64,000 nucleotides of DNA, taken from the NCBI GenBank assembly GCA_963813315.1, contig CAWEYO010000028.1, positions 62,001 through 126,000 on the forward strand, written 5' to 3'. The notes under the pieces are model-generated. The model was not told the origin of the DNA. It saw nothing but the letters and a program-made list of their open reading frames with translations, and did not search any database. How positions within the stretch are numbered: position 1 is the first letter of the stretch; every line of letters begins with the position of its first letter. Origin of the DNA: CAWEYO01 sp963813315 (GTDB lineage: Bacteria > Pseudomonadota > Alphaproteobacteria > Rhizobiales > Rhizobiaceae). A program made the position numbers and the translations under genes. Below, piece after piece: positions 34,068 to 43,410 of the stretch.

Positions 34068-35804
34068 CTACGCAGGAGCGCAATACGGGTGGCCTCGAGC
34101 CAGCATCTCCAAATCCTCGATTAGCTTCTCGAGCCCGTGACGCCGGCTGAAAAGGTAGCGTATCTCGGGAGAGATGCCTTTCCCCGGCGTATAGCTCTCG
34201 ACGAACCGACTGAGGTCCTTCGGCGTGTTCCTGCACCAGTGCACGCCTTCCATATCCTTGAACAGGCGTGCGATCGGGCCTTCGTTGATCGGCCCGTGCG
34301 TGCAAATCAGGAGTTCGAGGCCAAGCCCTACATAATCATAGAGCTTGGTCGGTGTCTCAAATCCACTCTCGGAGAGAAAGACGACGCCTATGTGACCGCC
34401 GGCGATCCTCGCGAGCGCCTCAACATAGGGAAGCGGCCCATAAAGCGTGGCGGCCGGGTGATTGACAACCTCGTCGTTCAAACCGGCGAGGCTGCCGACG
34501 TGGATAAATCTGTGGCGGTCGGGATCGAGTGCCTTTACCAGTGAAGTTGGTGATCGATCATGGAAGATCGAGCCCGCATGCACGAAGGTGACGGGCCGCG
34601 CTTCCGGCAATCTGGCAACCACTGCCGCGTCCATCTGCCGCTCATCATAGCCGTTCATTACCACGGTGATCTTCGCATCGACAGGGCCCGCGACGAGCTT
34701 GATGCAGTCGTCGTTTACCACGGTGATCAGATCGGCCTGGAGATTGTATCCGCGCTCCACATAGGCAGCTTCCGCCCGCACTGCGTCCGAATATTTGAAG
34801 CGTGGGTTAAATGCGAAAGGGTCCCGGTAGTCAAGGACGACCCGCGCGCTCCACTTGCGTCGGGCGAATTTTGCGAAATCGAATACGGAGAACGGATTGC
34901 CTGAGATGATGACGACGTCGAAACGGCAATCCCGCGCGTCGAAATATCGCTCGAGTCCCAGACGCCAATAATGAGACAGCGTCGTGAAGTTCCGCCTCTG
35001 GTCGGCCTCGGTCTGCATGAAGGCCATTTGCCATTCGTTCGGCGAGCCGGCGTCGAGTATCTCAGCCAGATCGTAGTTGGGTACATAGTGATGACGGCCT
35101 GGCGGAGAGTCGTAGGGCATGGCGCTGGCCAGTTCGACCTCGATTTTGCCTCCGGAAATGGACTGCATCTGATCGAACCAGTAGTTCACGCGCTTGGCGC
35201 CGACGGTTGAGCAGTGTCCGGCGAAATAGGCGACGATGAGCACCCTAAGACGGGTTTCCTCCGTATGTTCGGGCCAGTCGGGCGCACAAGATCTGGCGGC
35301 TTGAAGGCCGGTCTCCAAGCTCTCCGCCGAAAGTTGCGCCGTCTGATAGGCACCCAGGAAAATCTTGCAGAAAGCAGTGTGAGCCGCTTCATCGGCGAAG
35401 ACGATCTGAACTGCCGCGCTTACAATCGCATATTCGAGCAGCGCCAGGCGCTGCGGGGTCTGGCGAATGTATAAACTATAGCACAAGAGACCTCTTCGAC
35501 TTCCCAGAAGAAAAAGCTCCCGCAAGGGATGGTCGCTTTCAAGAAAGATGTGCGGCGGAGCAGCAAAATCGCCGCATAGATTATCGAGCAAGGCGTTCCA
35601 TTGGGTTGCCGAACCGGCGGCCAAGCTTTGAAGGTTTGCCCCTTGCTCCGGCAGAGGGAAGAAGGGGGTGACAGACCTACCGGACGGATCGAGCATTTCC
35701 ATACGGCCGTCCGATACGGAGATGCGACTAGCGCCGAGTTTGGCGGCGAGCTCTTCGGACACGTCCGCATTTGCGCAGACTATGAGGGGCGTGGAATGGG
35801 CCAT
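34068..35804 (-). CDS. Glycosyltransferase-like protein, last gene of a polysaccharide operon
   Basis: This 578-residue protein starts MAHSTPLIVCANADVSEELA. The N-terminal 240 residues include FLESDHPLRELFLLGSRRG. The central and C-terminal parts look like a GT-B glycosyltransferase of family 4 type: LRVLIVAYFAGHCSTVGAKR, the middle FDVVIISGNPFSVFDFAKFA, ADLITVVNDDCIKL, VTFVHAGSIF and PTKLYDYVGLGLELL. The ATG at 35804 comes five bases after the true stop of the preceding gene. As written, the sequence joins both genes into one long frame because of the frameshift near 35960. Sugar and acceptor are unknown; the neighbouring Wzm/Wzt exporter points to an exported polysaccharide. Confidence 0.72.
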   Translation of the reverse strand: MAHSTPLIVCANADVSEELAAKLGASRISVSDGRMEMLDPSGRSVTPFFPLPEQGANLQSLAAGSATQWNALLDNLCGDFAAPPHIFLESDHPLRELFLLGSRRGLLCYSLYIRQTPQRLALLEYAIVSAAVQIVFADEAAHTAFCKIFLGAYQTAQLSAESLETGLQAARSCAPDWPEHTEETRLRVLIVAYFAGHCSTVGAKRVNYWFDQMQSISGGKIEVELASAMPYDSPPGRHHYVPNYDLAEILDAGSPNEWQMAFMQTEADQRRNFTTLSHYWRLGLERYFDARDCRFDVVIISGNPFSVFDFAKFARRKWSARVVLDYRDPFAFNPRFKYSDAVRAEAAYVERGYNLQADLITVVNDDCIKLVAGPVDAKITVVMNGYDERQMDAAVVARLPEARPVTFVHAGSIFHDRSPTSLVKALDPDRHRFIHVGSLAGLNDEVVNHPAATLYGPLPYVEALARIAGGHIGVVFLSESGFETPTKLYDYVGLGLELLICTHGPINEGPIARLFKDMEGVHWCRNTPKDLSRFVESYTPGKGISPEIRYLFSRRHGLEKLIEDLEMLARGHPYCAPA

Positions 35805-35809
35805 AACGC

Positions 35810-38168
35810 TCAGGAGGGTTTCTGCAAAAGGGACAACTCGCGCGCGATCGTTTGGGCCGCGTTGCATTGCTCGCGGACGCGCTCCGCGGCCCGCCGGGAC
35901 TTCTTGCTGAAAGTGGCGTCGTTCAATGAGCCAAGAACGGCGTCTGCGAACGCCTCGATTCGACTCGGGGCGAGCGAAATACCCGCAAGTCTCGTCGAAG
36001 TATTCCGGGATCGCGGCAACCGGGTTAGTAATGCAGACTAGGCCGCTGGCCATCGCCTCGCACATAGTTACGCCTTGGGTGTCGTGCCGACTCGGTACCA
36101 GGAACAATCCATGCGCGTCATGAAGAGCCTTAATTTCGGCGGGAGAGAGATAGACTTCCGCTGTATCGACATTTGCGTATGCGGCAAGCGGGGCGGTGAG
36201 TGACCTGAAATAACGGCCAGTCCCGCGGATCGTAATCTGCAGCTCGCCGAACTCGGGGCGTCGAGCCAGAAGTTGAATTGCGCCAATAGCTATATCATTG
36301 GCGTAATTTCTGGCTTCGAACGAGCGGATCAGAAGGATGCGGCGCGCCATGTCATGGGTTTTGACGCGAGCTGCGAAGAAATCCCCATCGATGAAGTTCG
36401 GAATGACGAGTGCGTTCTCAAGTTTGGCTTCGCAATCAGCCCGCGCCACGCCGCGAATGTAATCGGACACGAAAACAGTTTGGATTCTGGGATGATCGTC
36501 CAGTTTGCGGACTGCGGCGAAACGGGCCTTGTTAAGGCTGTCAAGAACCGGGCGGCGCAACTCCAGTTCCTCAGTCGAATAGTTAAATGCGAGACGACGA
36601 TAGTCCCGCACTTCAAAACCGTGAAACCACAAGATAATGTTCTTTTTGGGTGAGAACTTGGACAGTTCAGCAGTCACCTCCGGAACGGGAGAATGGACGA
36701 ATAGTGACGAACAGGGATGGGCGATAGCGATCCCTATTGCTTCCGAGAGAAGGAAATAAGGACACAGCAATAGATCGACCCCCGCGACGGTTGCAAGGCG
36801 GGGTGCCGAATAGCGGCTGTTGCATACGATGACCAGGCAGGATTTGCCACGAGCTTGGTAGGCTTCAACCCTCGCTCGAATGAATTCTCCGCCATATCGG
36901 TCGGATTCGTTAGGATAGGTGGCGCAAAGCACCACGATGTCGTGGTGTTCGGCATTTCGATTTTGTCGAGAAGGCGCATCTTGCGCGGTGCCGGCTTGGC
37001 AAGAGCCCCAGCGGCGCCGGCCGCAGACATATGCCCCAATCGCGTCAGCCGATAAAGAATGTTGGGTGGCAGGTTCCGTCAGGACCCACATTTTCAGAGC
37101 AGGCCGGGCTTCGACATATGCGCGTCCGCGGCGGAGAAGCGGCATGATCTTCGTGCGTGCTGATATGCGCAGCGCAAGACTGACGTCGCCCCTCTCGCGA
37201 CGAAACTGGTCACGTTCTTTCCGGGCCTGCGCCAATTCTAGGGATAGTTGTCGAGTTTTCTCGCTGGCCTTACTTGCGGCAATCGCTGCGATTTCACGTT
37301 GCTCGTCTAATGCAACCGCTGCCTGACGTTGCACATTAAGATGATCCTTACTGCTCTGATCCAGCCGTAATTTCAGCCGGGTGGCTGCCTCGTTAGCTTC
37401 ACGCCATTTTTCGTATCGCAATTCGTGGACTTCACGCAGGAATCGTTGGGCCTTGAATGCTGCGGACTCTGTTTCGTCGAGAAGAAACCCGGGATTGAAG
37501 CGGGCATGATTCCGCCTCTGAATATCAACGATCTCCGCTTCGCCAGGTTGGGCTGCCTTGATTGCAGTAAAACGAATATACCCGTCGACGATTGAGAGAT
37601 GCCGCCATTCCAAGACGTCCGGCATGATCGAAAGGAAGCTCTGTAGGAAAAAAGTTTGGTGGTGATCCGGGGCGGGAAAATAGCCCCACGGTGTTGTGAC
37701 GACCATGACACCGCCTTGGCGCAGGGCAAGCATGGCACGGCCAAGCATGTTAGCCGGTTCATAGACGTGCTCAATCACCTCGCCGAGAACGACCGCGTCG
37801 TACTCTGGTTCAATCGTCTCCAGCGCGAACAGATCGGAGACCTCGAAAGTCACCCGGCTTGCCTCGGACGGGGCAAGGGTTTTGGCCGCCAGCTCGCGGG
37901 CATGGGCGACGGCGTCCGGATGGATGTCGATTCCATGGACGGAGTGGCCTCGCTGAGCAGCCTTCACGGCGAAGATGCCCTCACTGCAGCCGATGTCAAG
38001 GATCCGCCCCCGCTGACATTGTTCCAGCATCCAGTCTATTCGTTCGATGGTGCGGCGCTGCGTTTCCGGATCGCTGACTTCGCCGACATAGACCCGCGCG
38101 ACCCGGTCTCGATGCAGTTCCTGCTTTTGTTCTTGGCGCAGCGAAGCCAGGTCGTATTGGCTCGTCAT
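35810..38168 (-). CDS. Methyltransferase-coiled coil-glycosyltransferase fusion, frameshifted near its 3' end
   Basis: This protein of about 786 residues is probably involved in modifying and extending a cell-surface polysaccharide. Residues about 1-215 form a class I SAM methyltransferase (RILDIGCSEGIFAVKAAQRG, AVVLGEVIEHVYEPANMLG). Residues about 240-350 are helical and coiled-coil-like (EKWREANEAATRLKLRLDQS). From about 420 on there is a GT4-like glycosyltransferase (ATYPNESDRYGGEFIRARVE, then IILWFHGFEVRDYRRLA, FLVPSRHDTQGVTMCEAMAS). After FARPES the frame is off. The next frame reads IEAFADAVLGSLNDATFSKK and ends at 35810, so one extra base lies near 35959. Start 38168 follows GCGGAGATCGC. 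A second odd stretch lies at 36950-37070. Confidence 0.72.
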
Positions 38169-38181
38169 TGCGATCTCCGCT

Positions 38182-38919
38182 TCAAAGGTCAGTTTGCTGA
38201 TTGAAGAAGGCAATAGCTTCGTCAATGGTCCCGTCGAACACAATTGAACCCTTCTTGAAGACGATGCCACGTCGGCAATATGTCCTGAGGTAAGCCTCGC
38301 TGTGTGAGGCGAGAACGAGAGTACCTGCGCCCTTCATCATGGTGTCGATCCTCGAACGAGCCTTTTCCCGGAAACTTCGGTCGCCAACTCCGATGACTTC
38401 GTCCATGAGCAGGATATCCGAATGTCGCGCCGTCGCGACAGCGAACGCGATTCGAAGCCGCATACCCGAGGAATAGGTGCGGAGTGGACGGTTGAGGGCT
38501 TCGCCCAGTTCCGTGAACTCCTCAACGTCACGGATCAGCTCCGGCACCTCGGCAAGCGGAAAATTGTTCGCGGCCGCCAAAAGTGGCACGTTCTCGTAAC
38601 CGGTGGCGTCACCGTTGATCCCGGCGGAGATTTCAAAGAGGCACCGCACTTCGCCACGCGTCTGTATTGTGCCCCTCGTTGGGGGGTATATGCCACCGAT
38701 CGTGCGTAGCAAAGTGGATTTGCCGGCGCCGTTGTGGCCAAGAAGTCCAATGCGCTCGCCCGGGGCGACATCGATCGTCACATCTTTGAGAGCGGGAAAG
38801 CTTTTCACTGAAAGCCGATGCTTACCGCCGATGATCCGACCGGTGATCATGCGGGCGGATTTGTCGAAAATCGGAAAGACGATGGAGACATTGCGCAGGG
38901 AAATTTGCGTTTCGGTCAT
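38182..38919 (-). CDS. Polysaccharide/O-antigen ABC exporter ATPase (Wzt/KpsT-like)
   Basis: This 245-residue ATPase powers export of a lipid-linked polysaccharide with the adjacent permease. It shows Walker A GLLGHNGAGKSTLLRTIGGI, the signature TYSSGMRLRIAFAVATA (SSGM in place of SGGQ, as usual in KpsT/Wzt proteins), Walker B ILLMDEVIGVGDRSF and the switch histidine in VLASHSEAYL. There is no C-terminal carbohydrate-binding extension, so it resembles KpsT more than long Wzt proteins. The ATG at 38919 overlaps the permease stop (ATGA); an ATG two codons upstream is less likely. The gap to the methyltransferase gene is 13 bases. Confidence 0.9.
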   Translation of the reverse strand: MTETQISLRNVSIVFPIFDKSARMITGRIIGGKHRLSVKSFPALKDVTIDVAPGERIGLLGHNGAGKSTLLRTIGGIYPPTRGTIQTRGEVRCLFEISAGINGDATGYENVPLLAAANNFPLAEVPELIRDVEEFTELGEALNRPLRTYSSGMRLRIAFAVATARHSDILLMDEVIGVGDRSFREKARSRIDTMMKGAGTLVLASHSEAYLRTYCRRGIVFKKGSIVFDGTIDEAIAFFNQQTDL

Positions 38920-39728
38920 AACCAATAAGCGATCTTGTTTCGTGCAAAGGCCAAGAGCGTCAGGCCGGCGAGCGTTAGTGCGAGCACAATCACGATCGTG
39001 ACCATGTAAATCTCAGTGCCGACGGCTTGGTTGAGAAGAGGAGCTCTTACAACTGTCAGCAAATATCGCAGCGGGTTGATCATGTTGATCAGATTGCCCC
39101 AAGCGCCGAGGTCCTTTTCCAGCCAGATGATGGGGGTAGCGAAGAATATCGTCCGCAACAAGGACTGTGTTATCGGAATGAGGTCGCGGTAGCGCAGGGA
39201 CAGTATCCCGATGATCAGTGCAATCCAGAAAGACGAATACACCACGATCAAGAGACCAAGCGCCGCTTGCAGGAGACCCTCAATCCCCGGCCAAAGGGCG
39301 AGATAGATAAAGATCGGAGGAAGGATGACCACATGATGAAGAAAAACATAGATCTCCGATAGCACGAGACGATAGCAGTAAACGCTAAACGGCATGGAGC
39401 TCTGCAGGATGAACGTCTTGTTTCCCATGAAGACCGCGCCACTCTTGTTGACGATGTCCGAAACGAATAGCCAGACGAGATATCCCACGGCCATGTAGGC
39501 GAAATAGGTTCCGCGATTGCTCGCGAAGAGATCGCGGTAAAGACCGCCGATCACGAAAATGAAGAACGCCACGCTCAATGTTATCCAGAACTGGCCAAGA
39601 CGGGATCGGCGATAACGGGATACGATCTCGTCCAAGGCAAAAGTCCGCCAGAACTCGTGGCGATCGAGTCCATTTCGAACGTCGTCGAACGCGGCGTGAA
39701 AAGCGGTTCGCGAAAAATGTCCGCGCAT
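38916..39728 (-). CDS. Polysaccharide ABC exporter permease (Wzm/KpsM-like)
   Basis: This 270-residue ABC-2 type permease has about six membrane spans (VAFFIFVIGGLYRDLFAS, LVWLFVSDIVNKSG, GLLIVVYSSFWIALIIGILS). The N-terminal cytoplasmic segment with DEIVSRYRRSRLGQFWITLS is typical of KpsM/Wzm/TagG-type exporters. It is the first gene of a minus-strand operon that continues with the ATPase, the methyltransferase-glycosyltransferase and the second glycosyltransferase. Its promoter should lie in the following 346-base gap. Confidence 0.9.
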   Translation of the reverse strand: MRGHFSRTAFHAAFDDVRNGLDRHEFWRTFALDEIVSRYRRSRLGQFWITLSVAFFIFVIGGLYRDLFASNRGTYFAYMAVGYLVWLFVSDIVNKSGAVFMGNKTFILQSSMPFSVYCYRLVLSEIYVFLHHVVILPPIFIYLALWPGIEGLLQAALGLLIVVYSSFWIALIIGILSLRYRDLIPITQSLLRTIFFATPIIWLEKDLGAWGNLINMINPLRYLLTVVRAPLLNQAVGTEIYMVTIVIVLALTLAGLTLLAFARNKIAYWL

Positions 39729-40074
39729 GAACTATGCTCCTATTTGACGGGCGGCGCGCGCCGGCGGTTCCTGCTTGAAGCCATTTCGTCTAGCTGCCAA
39801 GACAGGATCGGCGAAGATTTCTGATCGAGCGCGACCTTGCCCCCTCTTGCCGATGGCAGGGCAAACGCATTTTGGGTTTTTACCCGGATCCTTGTCCCCC
39901 TATCCGGCTCGGGCTTCGCCCTTGCCACCCTCTCCCCGAGGGGAGAGGAGGTCGCCGGCCGCGCCGCCGCGCGATGTCCACGCCTCTTCCCTTCTGCGAG
40001 GCCGCGACGGCGCGGCTATGGCGCTGGCCAGCGCACTCATCGCGCCACGGATCGTGCATTGGTGAGCCCAAGGG
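39729..40074. other. Intergenic region with a pyrimidine/purine palindrome
   Basis: No gene is supported here. The segment about 39925-39955 (CCCTCTCCCCGAGGGGAGAG) can form a hairpin of a kind frequent between rhizobial genes. A CCTATCCGGCTCGGGCTTCG stretch precedes it. The polysaccharide operon promoter must lie close to 39730. Confidence 0.45.
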
Positions 40075-40470
40075 TCATGCCGGCTTGAAATTCAACGCGA
40101 TGCCATTGATGCAGTAGCGGCGGCCGGTCGGCGCCGGGCCATCGTCGAAGACATGGCCGAGATGGCTGCCACACGTGGCACAGTGCACCTCGGTCCTTGC
40201 CATCCCGTAACTGTCGTCGCTCAAGGTCTCGATTGAACCTTCCACAGGCTCGTTAAAGCTCGGCCAGCCGGTACCGCTCTCGAACTTTACCTTACCCTCG
40301 AACAGCGGCTGGTCGCAGCCAGCGCAATGGAATGTGCCCGGCCGCTTCTCGTACAGCAGCGCGCAGCTGCCCGGAGGCTCGGTACCATGTGAGCGCATGA
40401 CGAGATACTGTTCGGGGGAGAGCAACTGGCGCCATTCGGCATCACTTCTACTGACCGGAAATTTGTGCAT
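40075..40470 (-). CDS. msrB: Peptide-methionine (R)-S-oxide reductase
   Basis: MsrB reduces the R epimer of methionine sulfoxide in proteins. The 131-residue protein carries two zinc-ligand pairs, in FHCAGCDQPLF and VHCATCGSHLGHVFDDGPAP, and the catalytic cysteine in RRYCINGIAL. The central FESGTGWPSFNEPV is also characteristic. Length is normal. The start ATG at 40470 opens a short N-terminus (MHKFPVSRSDAEWR). It is a standalone gene without msrA nearby. Confidence 0.94.
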   Translation of the reverse strand: MHKFPVSRSDAEWRQLLSPEQYLVMRSHGTEPPGSCALLYEKRPGTFHCAGCDQPLFEGKVKFESGTGWPSFNEPVEGSIETLSDDSYGMARTEVHCATCGSHLGHVFDDGPAPTGRRYCINGIALNFKPA

Positions 40471-40551
40471 CGGGACTGTCCGTTCGTCGGGTGTAACCGG
40501 CTAGAGGGCGGACGCGCAGTTGCACCGGTGCCGCCGCTCTATTCTTTGTTT

Positions 40552-40595
40552 GAGCATCGGATTTTTCCCGGTTTCCACTTTCGGGTCCGATGCTC
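40552..40595 (+). repeat. Family B palindrome with a six-base internal deletion
   Basis: GAGCATCGGATTTTTCCCG is followed directly by GTTTCCACTTTCGGGTCCGA, lacking the AAACCG found between these parts in other copies. The flank CGCTCTATTCTTTGTTT is also conserved. It lies upstream of msrB. Confidence 0.8.
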
Positions 40596-40702
40596 GAGTA
40601 GCATAGCGCCACCTATGCCCGCATGCCAAATCTCAACGTCGCAGGAAGCTTGAAAGTCTCATCGCGGCTCGCACCGCCAACGTGTCCGTGTCGCGCAGAG
40701 CC

Positions 40703-40963
40703 TTACCACAAGTTCTTGCCGTCGATCACGGTGACGGGCACGGCGTCAAGATCGAAATTGTCAAACAGCCGCGCATTGATTGAAAGCTTGGGTTTGTCGT
40801 AGTCGGGCTCGCCGGTCGAGAAATCGGGCGACTCGCAATAGGTTGAGCAACCGCATTCGCCACAGAAATTGTGTTTGCCGATCTTGGAGCCCCAGCGATA
40901 GGTTGCCTTGGCGGCATCGGACCGGATCGTCAGAGTGCGTTGTTCCCTAAACGCACGGTGCAT
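40703..40963 (-). pseudogene. 5'-truncated GFA-family (glutathione-dependent formaldehyde-activating type) gene
   Basis: The remaining 86 residues show the second zinc cluster region of GFA proteins: YRWGSKIGKHNFCGECGCS followed by TYCESP, then INARLFDNFDLDAVPV. The N-terminal part with the first CHC-G motif, usually 40-60 residues, is missing. In frame there is a stop about eight codons upstream of the first methionine, and the acetamidase gene ends some 80 bases further. The gene is therefore broken at about 40,987. GFA proteins bind glutathione or S-hydroxymethylglutathione. Confidence 0.65.
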
Positions 40964-41042
40964 CTGGTCTGTCAGCGTGGAAAATCACCCTTCCGCCTGG
41001 GACGGCGCTCAAAATGACCAGCAAAAGTGCGGGCGCGTTTTG

Positions 41043-41984
41043 TCATTCCAGGACCACGCGCGGGAAGTAGAACGAGACAACCCAGTTCGGCACGTCCACG
41101 ATTGAGCTGATCCGCAGATCCGCGCAGACGCTGCACAGCATGTACGCGTCGACCGGCGCATAGCCGAAACGTCGGCTCAAGAGCTCGATCATCTCGGACA
41201 CCGCCATGCGGGCCCCCGCCATGAGGTCCGGCCCGATCCCGGTCGTCACCTCGTAGCCCTTGGTGTCGAAGTGCCTGGTGACGGGACCCGGCGTGACATA
41301 ACGCGGCGAGCGGAGATTGGCCCCCTTCACCAGATCGAATCGCAGCGTCACGTCGATCGGGCTCTCGATCGCCGTCCCGCACACCTCCCCGTCGCCCTGT
41401 GCCGCATGCGTGTCGCCGACGGAGAAGATCGCCCCCTCGACCTCGACGGGCAGGTACAGCTCGGCCCCTTCGGCGATATCGCGCGCATCCATGTTGCCGC
41501 CGACGTTGCGCGGCGGGATGATGCTGTGCAGGCCCGAGGCGGCCGGCGCCACGCCGATCGTCCCCGTGAAGGGCCGGAGGGGCACGCGCCCGCCCGGCCC
41601 GTACATCGCAGGGGCGAGCCCCGGATCGTAGTTCCAGTGATGCAGTCTGGGCTGCGGGAACTGATCGCTGAGCAGGCCGAACCCCGGAATGTTTCCCGTC
41701 CAGCCCCAGCCCGACGGACGGAACGACAGCACGCTCACCTTCAACGCATCGCCAGGCTTCGCGCCGTCGACGTACATCGGCCCCGTCACCGGGTTGACTC
41801 GGTCGAAATCGAGCTTTTCCAGGTCCGCCGCCGTGGAGGTTCGCGTGAGCTGCCCGGACGAGGCGTCGAGGGTCTCGAAGTCCACGGTCTCGCCCGGCGC
41901 GATCTTCAGCGCCGGGGGAAACGCATTGTTCCATCCGTGGTGGATATGATCCCTGTGAATCGTGTGACGGGTTGATTTGCTCAT
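41043..41984 (-). CDS. Acetamidase/formamidase family protein
   Basis: This 313-residue amidase family protein hydrolyses short amides such as formamide or acetamide to the acid and ammonia. Recognisable segments are HHGWNNAFPPALKIAPGETV, VTGPMYVDGAKPGDALKVSV, IPPRNVGGNMDARDIAEGAE, the GDTHAAQGDGEVCGTAIESP loop characteristic of the FmdA group and AYMLCSVCADLRISSIVD. The frame as read extends 169 codons further upstream, but that part is out of phase with the truncated SDR gene. The ATG at 41984 has TAGGAGATCCCCCG in front. It lies 11 bases after the SDR stop, so both belonged to one operon. Confidence 0.88.
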   Translation of the reverse strand: MSKSTRHTIHRDHIHHGWNNAFPPALKIAPGETVDFETLDASSGQLTRTSTAADLEKLDFDRVNPVTGPMYVDGAKPGDALKVSVLSFRPSGWGWTGNIPGFGLLSDQFPQPRLHHWNYDPGLAPAMYGPGGRVPLRPFTGTIGVAPAASGLHSIIPPRNVGGNMDARDIAEGAELYLPVEVEGAIFSVGDTHAAQGDGEVCGTAIESPIDVTLRFDLVKGANLRSPRYVTPGPVTRHFDTKGYEVTTGIGPDLMAGARMAVSEMIELLSRRFGYAPVDAYMLCSVCADLRISSIVDVPNWVVSFYFPRVVLE

Positions 41985-41995
41985 CGGGGGATCTC

Positions 41996-42418
41996 CTAGA
42001 CGGCCACGGTGAGCGCGCCGTCGATCACTAAGTTGGTGCCGGAGATGCGGCTGGCCATCGGGCTCGACATGAACACCACGCCGTTCGCGACCTCGGCGGG
42101 AGTTCCGAACCTGCCGGTCGGATTGACCTTGAGCGTGGACTCGAACAGGTCCGGCATGTTCTTCTCGATCGTCTGCCAGATCCCGCCGTCGAAGTAGGTG
42201 TTGCCAGGCGACACGCAGTTGACGCGGATGCCCTTGCCGACGAGCTGCCGGCTCAACCCCTTCGCGTAGTGGATCAGCGCGGCCTTCATCGCCCCGTAGG
42301 AGCCGGTGGCGAAATCCACCTCGAAGCCGGAGACGCTCGAGATCAAGACGATCGAGCCGCTCACCGACTTCTCGAGGAACGGCACCGCCGCCGCGACGGC
42401 GTTGACCGTGTGCATCAT
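41996..42418 (-). pseudogene. 5'-truncated short-chain dehydrogenase/reductase
   Basis: The remaining 140 residues contain the C-terminal two thirds of an SDR: serine in IVLISSVSGFE, the active-site GSYGAMKAALIHYAKGLSRQ (Tyr and Lys in place), GIRVNCVSPGNTYFDGG and GTNLVIDGALTV. The Rossmann glycine motif TGxxxGIG and the first hundred residues are absent. In-frame homology can be followed upstream to about 42470 (DTWEKWFHTDMM), where a divergent plus-strand hydrolase gene begins. The break is therefore a rearrangement junction and not a frameshift. Confidence 0.7.
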
Positions 42419-42492
42419 GTCGGTGTGGAACCATTTCTCCCACGTGTCGGCGGAATCGCCGGACCTTGGCTTGAGCGGCCGGAAATGACATT

Positions 42493-43410
42493 GTGTATTA
42501 CGCTATGATCGCAAGCCACGCCGCGCTCGACGAAACCTCGCGCCGACAGATGATGGAGATCGGCCCGGTGTGGGGAGACGATATTCCAATGCATCGAGAC
42601 ATGGTGTTGCGCGCATACGGCCCGGTGCTGGAACGTGCGCCTAAGTGCGGCATTACAGTGACACGTGACATCGCATATGGCTCGCATGCGCGGCAGGTCC
42701 TCGATTGTTTCGTGCCTATGAGCGCGACCAGTGCTCCGGTCGTGGTGTTCGTGCATGGCGGCGCCTTCGTGCGCGGCGACAAGCGCCTCAGCAGTGAGGT
42801 TTATGACAACGTTCTGTACTGGTTCGCGGGTCAGGGCTTCATCGGTGTCAACATCGAGTATCGCCTGGCACCAGAGTCGCCATGGCCGGGCGGCGCCGAG
42901 GACCTAGGCCTGGCCATCGCCTGGGTTCGCGCAAACGTGGGTCTGCAGGGCGGCGACGTTGGCTCCATCTTCGCCATCGGTCACTCGGCGGGCGGTACTC
43001 ATGTGGGTACCTACGCCTACGACCCGGCTGCCGGCTATCTGGGTCGTGACCTAAAGGGCATCGTACTGCTCTCTGCGCGTTCGCGCATCGACGTCTCGCC
43101 GGAAAACCCTTTCGCCAATAGCGTGCCCGCATATTTCGGCGACGATGCATCGGTGTACGAAGCGCGCTCGCCGCTGACGCACGCGGCAGCCAGCGCGCTG
43201 CCCGTGATGATTGCAGTCGCTGAGTTCGAGAATCCGTTACTCGATCTGTACGGGCTGGAACTCGCACATCGAATTGCGACTGCCCGCCGCCGCGCACCAC
43301 GCTTCGCACGCCTGGCCGGGCACAACCACATTTCGCTGGTTGCGCACTTCAACACGGTTGAGGACAACCTTGGGCGCGAAATCGTAGAATTCACGCGCCG
43401 CTTGGTCTAA
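42493..43410 (+). CDS. Alpha/beta hydrolase (esterase/kynurenine formamidase-like)
   Basis: This 305-residue serine hydrolase shows the oxyanion motif VVVFVHGGAFVRGDKR, the nucleophile elbow IFAIGHSAGGTHVG, an acid residue in VAEFENPLLDLYGLEL and the histidine in LAGHNHISLV, the complete catalytic set of hormone-sensitive-lipase-type and kynurenine formamidase-like enzymes. The start is GTG at 42493 or ATG at 42505. Its 5' end lies at the junction that truncates the SDR gene, so its original promoter or first codons may be lost. Substrate unknown. Confidence 0.82.
   Translation: MYYAMIASHAALDETSRRQMMEIGPVWGDDIPMHRDMVLRAYGPVLERAPKCGITVTRDIAYGSHARQVLDCFVPMSATSAPVVVFVHGGAFVRGDKRLSSEVYDNVLYWFAGQGFIGVNIEYRLAPESPWPGGAEDLGLAIAWVRANVGLQGGDVGSIFAIGHSAGGTHVGTYAYDPAAGYLGRDLKGIVLLSARSRIDVSPENPFANSVPAYFGDDASVYEARSPLTHAAASALPVMIAVAEFENPLLDLYGLELAHRIATARRRAPRFARLAGHNHISLVAHFNTVEDNLGREIVEFTRRLV

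Noticed and set aside
34068..38270. A single 1400-residue glycosyltransferase giant
   Set aside because: The middle segment is an out-of-frame reading; two genes with a frameshift explain it better.
41985..42491. 169-codon N-terminal extension of the acetamidase
   Set aside because: Arginine-rich out-of-phase reading of the SDR remnant; the acetamidase start with its ribosome binding site is at 41984.
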